Assembly (NCBI GenBank): GCA_016705335.1
Contig: JADIYN010000014.1
Coordinates: 136,771 to 200,770 of the forward strand
DNA from: Draconibacterium sp.
GTDB taxonomy: Bacteria > Bacteroidota > Bacteroidia > Bacteroidales > Prolixibacteraceae
DNA: 64,000 nucleotides
Direction: 5' to 3'
Every line of letters starts with the position of its first letter. The stretch's first letter is position 1. The position numbers and the translations under genes were made by a program. The notes beneath the pieces were generated by a model that was not told the origin of the DNA, ran no database searches, and worked only from the letters and a program-made list of their open reading frames with translations. Shown here piece by piece: positions 57,037 to 64,000 of the stretch.

Positions 57037-58470
57037 ATGCTGTTTAGCTCATTAGTATTTTATATATCTTCCCCAAGTTACTTTGTTTATCTATTATGTA
57101 ATAAATCCAAAACTTCGTAACTCATTTCTGTTTTTAGCGAGTTTAATTTTTTTGCGTGGGGTGGAGTCAGTTACAGTTTAATTCTCATTTTTCAATAATT
57201 CTTAATCTATGTTATAGGAATCCAGATAAATAAAAGGCATCAGCGGAAAACCTGGTTGATTGTCGGAATTGTCTTAAATCTGGCTTTTTTATTGTTTTTA
57301 AATACACCAATTTCATTATAGAAAATGTTAATAATGCTTTTAACTGGCTTGAAATACCAATAGTTAAAAATCCAAAAATAATTTTACCTATTGGAATTTC
57401 ATTTTATACTTTTCAGTCAATTTCTTATTTGGTTGACGTTTTCCGCAGGACAAATAGTTCACAAAAGAACATTGTAAATTTGGGCTTATATGTAGCGTTG
57501 TTCCCGCAATTGATAGCTGGCCCGATTGTTCGGTATCATGATATTCAAAAACAAATAAATCAGAGAGTACATTCGATTGATAAATTTCAACAAGGAATAA
57601 AACGATTTATAATTGGATTTGCGAAGAAAGTTATAATTGCCAATACCATGGGCTATGTTGCAGACCAGGTGTTTGCCTTAAATGTTGATTCAATAGTACC
57701 CTTGTTTGCGTGGATAGGGATTATTGCATATTCCTTGCAGATTTATTATGATTTGCGGGTTATTCTGACATGGCAATTGGGTTAGCCAAAATGTTTGGAT
57801 TTGATTTGCTTGAAAATTTTAATTTTCCTTATATCTCAAAGTCGATAAAGGAATTCTGGAGGAGATGGCATATTTCATTATCAAGTTGGTTTAGAGATTA
57901 CCTGTATATTCCATTGGGTGGAAACAGATTGGGAAACGGGAGGACAATTCTAAACTTACTAATTGTATTTTTTGTTACCGGATTTTGCACGGTGCAAGTT
58001 GGAATTTCCTGGCGTGGGGCCTTGTTCATGGTTTCTTTTTAATTATCGAACGAACCAGGTTTGGTTATATTCTTGATAAACTTCCGTCATTTGTAAGGTC
58101 GTTTTACACGTTGTTTATTGTTGTAATGGCATGGGTATTATTCAGAGCAGAAAACCTGAATTTTGCCATAGAATACTACAAGATACTTTTCAGCTTGGGC
58201 AGTTCCGAATTTGATTACTTTCAACTTGTAAAAATATTAAATTATGAAACTATTGCTGTTTTTATAATAGCAGTATTTGGCGCCATGGGTGGATTTATGA
58301 AGATAAAAGGTTTACTGATTAAGTTATTGGATATAACTCGCTTATCGGTGCAAAGGATTGAATTACTTAAAAATTTGGTTTTTGCCTGCTTCATGATATT
58401 CGTATTACTTTATGGAACCGGGAGCCTTGTAATTGATAGTTATAATCCATTTATTTATTTCAGGTTTTAA
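57037..58470 (+). pseudogene. MBOAT polysaccharide O-acyltransferase (AlgI-like), multiply frameshifted
   Basis: Fragments in several frames follow the order of AlgI/PatA-type MBOAT proteins: MLFSSLVF start, PIGISFYTFQSISYLVDVFR, YVALFPQLIAGPIVRYHDI, IIAYSLQIYYD, MAIGLAKMFGFDLLENFNFP, EFWRRWHISLSSWFRDYLYI and, after a missing G, FWHGASWNFLAWG with the catalytic His. At least five indels are needed, more than in any neighbour. It transfers acetyl groups across the membrane for exopolysaccharide modification. The next gene is its usual partner. Confidence 0.82.
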
Positions 58471-58483
58471 AAGAAATAGTAAA

Positions 58484-59612
58484 ATGAAGTACTTTAAAAA
58501 CCATATTGTAGTTTACGTCTTTTTTCTGATTATTGGCTTTTTCTATATCAATCAAAAGTTTACGATTATTCATGACATGGATTACAGCGAAAATAAAGAG
58601 AAAGACAAACGACCTGAAATGAACATTAACCGCCTTGATTATTATCCAAATCAATTTGAATCATATTTCAGAGATAACTTCAGCCTGCGTGGTTACTTTA
58701 TAAAATATATGGGTTGGATTTACAGGCATATCTGGGAAAAGTCGCCGAAGCCTGATGGAGTAATAATCGGACAAAACAATTGGTTGTATAATGTTGATAA
58801 GGAGTTGGATTGTTTAATGGTAAGCGAAATTTTAATGACGAACAGTTAAATATAGTTCTGCACGAATTCTTATATAGAAAAGGGTGCTTGACAGTATGGG
58901 GATAAAGATGCTTGTTGTATTGCATCCGACCAAATATGCAGTATATCCAGAATTTGCCACCATTTATGAATTCGGTTCCTAAAATTAGTTCGGCAACGCA
59001 ATTAATGAATTGCATTAAAGACAGTTCTGATATTAAGGTTTTTTATTCAAGGGATATTTTATTATCCCAAAAGAAAGAACATGAATTATTCTATAAAGGA
59101 GATAATCATTGGAATGATTTGGCCGGTTATTATGTTGCAAAAGAAATTGTCAATCAGGTAGATTTGGGAAACCTGAAATTCCTTTAACAAAATTCTGCAC
59201 AGATACCATATTCAATTCGGCAGGAAATTTAGCACTTATGATGGGAAATGCTGAAGAATATGCTGAAACAAGAATTAAGTATAAAATGTGTGAAAATGAC
59301 GCAATTCCATTTGAAAGATTTAAGCATATTGCACCCGGAAAATGTAGTGTATACCGGAGAATTCCAAAAAGTTTTAAGTCATACAACGAAAATTTGCCAA
59401 ATGCTGTTATTATCAGAGACTCTTTTGGTGATGCTTTAATGCCTTATTTACAAAATTCATTTCATTACAGCACATTTATTTGGGATGGCTGGAATTACAG
59501 TTTTAATCTTGAAGTAATTCAAAAAGAAAAACCTGATGTGGTTATTTATATGATTCTTGAAAGTATTATCCCAAATATTTACACAAATGGCCTGTCAAAA
59601 GACAGGAAATAA
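58484..59612 (+). pseudogene. AlgJ/AlgX-like (DHHW) O-acetylase, multiply frameshifted
   Basis: ATG at 58484 begins MKYFKNHIVVYVFFLIIGFF, a signal-anchor. Later fragments give NQFESYFRDNFSLRGYFIK, VIIGQNNWLYN, IRPNMQYIQNLPP, LFYKGDNHWNDLAGYYVAKE (the DNHW motif) and NAVIIRDSFGDALMPYLQN (the RDSF serine). These are the catalytic Asp-His and Ser blocks of the AlgX/AlgJ SGNH-like O-acetylases. At least three frameshifts interrupt it (near 58830, 59180, and one between). It pairs with the MBOAT to acetylate a secreted polysaccharide. Confidence 0.78.
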
Positions 59613-59668
59613 AACTGCAGTTTGAGCTTTCTTATTACCCCCGCTCCCGGGCATTGAATGTCGTGGTT

Positions 59669-59765
59669 TTAATTACCAACAATAACATTTTCCAGAATTC
59701 CTTTTTTTCTCCGGATAATCGGCTGCGTTACTGGAATATGCGATTAAATCGCCCCGATGAAGGAG
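59669..59765 (-). pseudogene. C-terminal remnant of a REP-associated (IS200-like) transposase
   Basis: On the minus strand one frame reads AYSSNAADYPEKKGILENVI and VGN-stop. YSSxxDYxxxKGxLExxxV is the conserved end of RAYT transposases. Only this end remains. Confidence 0.45.
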
Positions 59766-59839
59766 TGATTGACATATTTTGCTGTTGCCTGTAATTTATT
59801 GGTAAAATAGTTGTTATTGTATATTGTCGGTTCTTTTAT

Positions 59840-61230
59840 TTATATGTCTAAAGTAAAAAAATAGAACGGAATGCTGCTTAGAATTAGAATTAAACCAAAA
59901 AGGGATTTGTTGGGTTCAGTATAAAGAGTATGTACCAGAAATATGCTTGAGAAGATTAAAAATATTATTGGTGCAAATGGATATCCCGCAACCTTAACCT
60001 TAATCAAGCCCTTTCTTTTCATTTTTATTAAAGCTACACACAACGATCCATAAAAAACAAATGCAGTAAAAACAACCATATCCGTGAGCATTTCAAATGA
60101 CCCTGATAAAACCAGAATGGAACTCCAGACCATACTGTATATTAAGGCATTTACAGGAGTTCTGAATCGGGGATGAATTTCTTTCACTTTAGAGAAAAAA
60201 TATCCTTCATGAGCCATCTGATAATATTTTCTGGGAATACTCACTATGTTACTATTCAAGGCACCGAAGACACAAACCTGAATTAGTATTAACAAAATTG
60301 TTTTACCGTAACTTCCAAGAAGAGCATTTGCTACAACCAAAGCTCCAATTTCATTTTCAGAAATAGTTCGGAGTACCTCCACCGGGACAATGTGCATGAA
60401 AACAAAATTCAAGATCAGGTATATCGAAATGGTGATTAAAATACCTAACACTAGGCTAAAGGCATATTTCTTTTTAGGATTTTTTACTTCCCCTGTAATG
60501 TTTGTAACATAGATCCAGCCATCGTATGCCCATAATGCAGCAAGCATTGCTGTAAAAAAGCCACTAAGAAATGAAAAGCCAGTGGGAGTAGGAACATTTA
60601 TAACAACCTCATGTGAAATACTTGTGTGAGGAACAGAATAGGTTAATCCAAAAATAATTACAATCAGAATCCCTATAATCTTGGCAGAAGTGATTAGATT
60701 ATTAAAATACCACTTTCCCGTGTGCCGATACAATTTATTGCAGTTAGAAATACCATAGTAGTGATTGCAACTATTTTTATACCTGAATATTCAAATGGAT
60801 GTATAAAATTTGCAATTGAAATGTAGGCTAAGGATTCAAATGGATTTGGCAGAGTTATAAAGGAGTTAATTGTTTGGGCAAAGAAGAAAGCTAATGCCGC
60901 ATTTACTCCCGTTCCAACAATCATAAAGTCTGACCAGCCTGAAATAAAAGCAAAGAACTTTCCAAATGATAATCTGAAATATTCATAGGTGCCACCAGAT
61001 TCTTCTGTCAATGAGGACAATCCGCCAACAGAGAGAGCACCAAACAATGATATTATTCCTGCTAATACCCAGGCAATAAGAATAGGAATCTCACCAATAT
61101 TTGTTTGGGCCATTGGAATTATTTTTTTAAAAACGCCACTCCCAATTACTAAACCTGCTACAATCATGGTACATGTAAATAGTCCAAGTTCTCTCGTAAA
61201 TATGAGGCGACTATCATTTTTGTTACTCAT
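59840..61230 (-). CDS. APC-superfamily amino-acid permease (one frameshift)
   Basis: Two overlapping frames (60694-61230 and 59840-60733) make one membrane protein of about 460 residues with 12 helices. The first half has MIVAGLVIGSGVFKKIIPMA (the GSG substrate loop of APC transporters) and ESGGTYEYFRLSFGKFFAF. The second holds AALWAYDGWIYVTNITGEVK NPKK and SIPRKYYQMAHEGYFF. LAT/glutamate-type exchangers look like this. One indel near 60710-60715 (GTRESGI to KWYFNNL) separates them. Substrate unknown. Confidence 0.85.
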
Positions 61231-61263
61231 AATTTTTAGGTCTAAATGTGATAGAAAGGTTGA

Positions 61264-61527
61264 TTAATTGCCTGTAAGTCTTGTATAAACTCCGCTCCGG
61301 TGCGATTGCATCTCTGCTCCCGTGCGATTACGTCGGGTTATTCTATCAAACAACAATACCATTTCCGGAATTCCTTTTTCTTCGGCATAATCCGCGGCAC
61401 CACCGGAACGCGGTCAATTTTTTTATCGTTAGCTATATTGCGCCAAAATTCAACAGTTTTCTTTTTATGAACGGCAAAACTTGTAAAATTCACCTTCCGG
61501 ATTATATAATTTGTAATTGCGACTCAT
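61264..61527 (-). pseudogene. Internally deleted REP-associated transposase remnant
   Basis: ATG at 61527 gives MSRNYKLYNPEG, the RAYT N-terminus. About 60 bases on, other frames read AADYAEEKGIPEMVLLFD, a C-terminal RAYT-like segment. The middle with the catalytic HUH and Tyr is absent. It resembles the fragment at 59669. Confidence 0.45.
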
Positions 61528-61604
61528 GACACAGTTTATTTTCAGGTATGTATAAAGTTAGAAAATTACTTTCATAAAATCTGCAATCAAACTACACGAT
61601 TCAA

Positions 61605-61945
61605 TCATCCTGCAGTAGAGGTCCCAAGCTTTTTGTCATACTGCATAAATTCAACTGGTGCACCGCAATCCTCAATAAAAGCTACAATTAAACCTTCTGA
61701 TGGTGAATTGGGTTGAATAATTACCTTCTGACCTTCTATTGCTTTTGCTAAATCATCAACTTCAAAAGCAATGTGCGGTATTGTTAAAACCAGTTCAGGA
61801 TATGGCGCACCTTCTTCAAACCGCATCCATTGAATTCCGTTCTGACTCTTTTCATGATCAGTCACAAACATTTTTAAATGAGTAAGATGAATTTCATCTT
61901 GCTTTACCTCATTTGTTGGAATTCCGATGTGATTAAATTTTTCAT
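61605..61945 (-). CDS. VOC (glyoxalase-fold) family protein (one frameshift)
   Basis: The frame 61605-61871 reads MFVTDHEKSQNGIQWMRF then LVLTIPHIAFEVDDLAKAIE and EFMQYDKK. Upstream in a neighbouring frame, ATG at 61945 and one added A in AAAAATTT give KFNHIGIPTNEVKQDEIHLT then HLKMFVTD, completing the N-terminal VOC strand with its metal-ligand His. About 113 residues. Metal-dependent enzyme of unknown substrate. Confidence 0.78.
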
Positions 61946-62004
61946 AACGTCAAAATAGTTTAAAATGTCAAGTGTTGTCGTCAATTTAAGGTGCGTACCG
62001 GGAT

Positions 62005-62040
62005 TTTTACAATGCCGCTAACATAGGAAGCTTCTCCGCT
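62005..62040. repeat. Partial third copy of the attC-like repeat head
   Basis: TTTTACAATGCCGCTAACAT then AGGAAGCTTCTCCGC parallels TTTTACGGTTGCCTACAACG then TAGGAAGCTACACGC at 63092. It is followed by about 400 bases without a readable gene. Confidence 0.5.
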
Positions 62041-62314
62041 CCCGCCTCTTTTCAATCAATTCCCCAGTAAACAAACTGGAAATATAATTCATTTCCCAGC
62101 CTGAAATTTTGAATCGTACTGAATATTTCCATCATAAATAATATTTAACTTTTTGCTTTAACCTGGGGACAACGTGGCCACCTTTCCAAAAAACCTTATT
62201 TCATTTCTTCCTCTCCTTAGTAGCCAAAACGCATTACCACCAACCGAAAAACCTTATACCAAATGCGATTCTAAATCAGTCCAAAGCCATTCTGGTATAA
62301 TGCCGATGAATAGA

Positions 62315-62333
62315 CCTGCCCGACGCAGGCGGG
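62315..62333. repeat. Short GC-rich palindrome
   Basis: CCTGCCCGACGCAGGCGGG forms CCTGC/GCAGG and CCCG/CGGG alternatives. It is in the gene-free stretch between the first and second attC-like repeats. Confidence 0.45.
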
Positions 62334-62434
62334 AATGTTAAGGCCAAACGAGTGTGCGAAGATTGGACTGTTACATTTCTTCAATCGGTATTATTCACCT
62401 TATTTTACATTAAACAAATCAGTGGTGAAAATAA

Positions 62435-62605
62435 GGTTAACAACCGGGCGTGGGAAACTGCTGCTACTAAGGTTCTCTCCTTGGAAATAAGATTTTTGCA
62501 AACATCCACCACAGAGTAAGATTGATTTACTGTTAGTCGAGAGGCGGAAAGATGCCCACCGAAAACCACCGCTGCCGCACTTGACGGGTAGCTGAAGTTG
62601 TAGGC
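62435..62605. repeat. attC-like repeat, intact copy
   Basis: The head GGTTAACAACCGGGCGTGGG then AAACTGC resembles the head of the copy at 63092 (GGTT..ACAAC..GTRGGAARCT). The tail, 62544-62598, matches 63173-63227 with three mismatches in 55. It ends GTTGTAGGC, the exact inverse of GCCTACAAC at 63101. Pseudo-palindromic ends flanking a one-gene segment are the plan of integron attC sites, though the RYYYAAC/GTTRRRY core is not met in full. Confidence 0.55.
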
Positions 62606-62627
62606 TGCCGTTTATTAATATTTCTAA

Positions 62628-63088
62628 TCATTTAATAATTATCTTTTGTCCTAAATCTACTGTCGTCGTTCCACCATAATTAAACTTTACTTCTACGTTA
62701 TTCTTATCAATCCATTTTTTAATAATTCCTTTATTTACCGAAATGTCAGCAAAATTTTTTGGAACTCTGATACTTGAATCATTCACAATTACAAATAATT
62801 GGTAAGCACCCCAACCAAAATACCCAAGTCCATATTGAAGACCTTTAATCTTTGTCGATTTTATGAAATTGTCAACTATTTCTTGTTTTGTTTGTGTCCA
62901 ATCTCTGGTTCATATGGATTCCAATAGTGATTCCAAATCTCTCGTTTGTCTGAAAATGAAAGTCTTTGCCACTCTATAAAACCTATATCTTTGTCCGAAT
63001 TCTCCATATAAATAGCCATTTTAGCTTGTCGTCCCAAATCAACATTTGTTGTCTCGGAATAATTGTCAAGTTTATTAATTGCAGGATG
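62628..63088 (-). CDS. Cassette-borne protein of unknown function (frameshifted)
   Basis: Minus-strand frames read MAIYMENSDKDIGFIEWQRL (ATG at 63019; the frame is open further upstream with PAINKLDNYSETTNVDLGRQ) and, after an indel near 62905, TQTKQEIVDNFIKSTKIKGL then QYGLGYFGWGAYQLFVIV and NYGGTTTVDLGQKIIIK with a stop at 62628. I recognise no family. It is the only gene between two attC-like repeats and ends 22 bases before one of them, as cassette genes do. Confidence 0.5.
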
Positions 63089-63100
63089 CCTTTTACGGTT

Positions 63101-63227
63101 GCCTACAACGTAGGAAGCTACACGCAGGGGCGGATTGCGGGCGATTTCCTGTCAAGCCGAAAAACAGCACGAGCGGAAAGATACACACCGAAAACCACTG
63201 CTGCCGCACTTGACGGGTAGCTGAAGT
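63101..63227. repeat. attC-like repeat, copy interrupted by the group II intron
   Basis: Starts GCCTACAACG TAGGAAGCTAC and ends GGGTAGCTGAAGT, where the intron begins. AAGCTAC at the head pairs with GTAGCT near the tail. The uninterrupted copy at 62544-62605 shows that the sequence should continue TGTAGGC, giving a site of about 134 bases. Confidence 0.55.
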
Positions 63228-64000
63228 GTGTGCCCAGCATGAGCATGTACACACTTTTGTGAAAGCTCTGAAAAAATGTTGAAAATACAAATTTTAGGGG
63301 AAGATTAACATAAGTGAAGTATGAAAATATTCCAGAGGGTGTAAGTCCCTTATGCGCAGGAGTTACGTCCTGAAGCATTAGTAAGTCGCAAGCTGGTTTG
63401 GGGTACCAAAGCAGTGAAGGAAGCGAGACTACAAACTCCGGTACTGACGAACAGAAACCGCATATGAGGCTATAAAACATGGATAAGCAAGCACATCATT
63501 GTAACGTCCTATAAACCTCGGTTATGTTTTGTAGTAGATGCGGCAGGGATTGGAGGAAGGAAGATGCTCTTACCTGGGGAGACCCTGACAGGCGCAAGTT
63601 TCGCCAGGGAGTCAGCAGAGGTCATAGTAGGTTCATGAAACGAGCTGTCATTAAATGGCAGAGGTCTCACAGACGGACTTAAGGACTGAACGTTAAGTTG
63701 TTCCAAATGTTGTAGGGAGGCATTTACCGAGCCTTGCATTAAGCGGAACAGGGAAACAAGAATGAGAAACTAAAATGATTGAGCAAATTTTAACACGGAA
63801 GAACCTTTTACAGGCAATGTATAAAGTCCAGAAGAACCACGGTTCAGCAGGAGTTGACCACATGCCGGTAACTAAACTGTCGGAACTATTGTCAATCGAC
63901 AAAGAGGAACTGACCGAAAAAGTTCGTTCGGGAAGGTATTTGCCACAACCCATTTTAGGGTAGAAATCCCGAAAAGGGAACGGGAAAACCAGATTACTGG
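63228..64000 (+). mobile_element. Group II intron, 5' part
   Basis: GTGTGCCCAGCATGAGCATG matches the 5' end GUGYGCCCAG of bacterial group II introns. GAGGGTGTAAGTCCCTTATG and TAGTAAGTCGCAAGCTGGTT are domain I features common to these introns. A maturase/reverse transcriptase frame begins at 63775. The left boundary is fixed by comparison with the empty repeat at 62544-62598, where identity ends exactly at 63227. The 3' end lies beyond the window. Confidence 0.85.
63775..64000 (+). CDS. ltrA: Group II intron reverse transcriptase/maturase, 5' part (frameshifted)
   Basis: MIEQILTRKNLLQAMYKVQK then NHGSAGVDHMPV is the N-terminal RT0 block (V..N.GSAGVD). The frame stops at 63963 in CCCATTTTAGGGTAGAAATC; one indel leads to VEIPKREREN, the usual continuation (LGVEIPK). 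The rest is outside the window. Confidence 0.82.

Noticed and set aside
62435..63227. CRISPR array or simple transposon terminal repeats
   Set aside because: Only two full copies of a long imperfect repeat with a gene between them; spacing and structure do not fit a CRISPR array, and no transposase lies inside.

Overview
The window is AT-rich and reads as one contig of a Bacteroidota chromosome, most likely from the anaerobic or facultative Marinilabiliales/Prolixibacteraceae side of the phylum (inference). The signs are TAnnTTTG-type promoters, a TonB receptor with DUF4249 partner, LVIVD and DUF5777 proteins, a HisB of Bacteroides type, and a fused CcsBA cytochrome assembly protein. No tRNA, rRNA or CRISPR array was recognised.

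Layout. 1-1546: end of a secreted metzincin-like protease. 1.8-5.9 kb (+): a NikR-like regulator followed by larE, larC, larB and a nickel permease-like gene, i.e. synthesis of the nickel-pincer cofactor (NPN) without larA. 6.0-19.4 kb (-): a multiheme cytochrome locus with FNR-like regulator, 6-heme lipoprotein, damaged small cytochrome lipoprotein, DUF5777 beta-barrel, 7-heme cytochrome, cytochrome b561, a fusion of 19 hemes to a membrane cytochrome b, a NapC/NirT (ImcH-like) 7-heme protein, a 4-heme cytochrome and CcsBA. At least 43 c-hemes are encoded with no recognisable terminal reductase, which suggests quinol oxidation to a periplasmic or extracellular acceptor. 19.6-28.9 kb (-): a remodelled histidine operon with a leader peptide and attenuator, interrupted by an EamA transporter, a DUF4160/DUF2442 pair, purU, a thioredoxin and argB. 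29-37.9 kb: GH105 hydrolase, LytTR regulator, Nudix hydrolase, uvrA, lytic transglycosylase and unknown genes. 38.5-46.9 kb (-): a six-gene outer-membrane operon (TonB receptor, DUF4249 lipoprotein, large secreted protein, two small envelope proteins, LVIVD propeller). 47.1-56.8 kb: M14 peptidase, lepB lacking its catalytic-serine segment, dapB, pmbA/tldE and tldD, GSII glutamine synthetase. 57-61.9 kb: decayed polysaccharide O-acetylation pair, an amino-acid permease, transposase remnants and a VOC protein. 62-64 kb: attC-like repeats around a one-gene cassette and the 5' part of a group II intron inserted exactly in one repeat.

Caveat: about 20 conserved genes carry single-base frameshifts, many at A/T homopolymers (uvrA, dapB, hisC, larE, pmbA and others). 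This looks more like an indel-prone assembly than mass gene death. Where the continuation in another frame was readable I give merged coordinates and say where the frame breaks.
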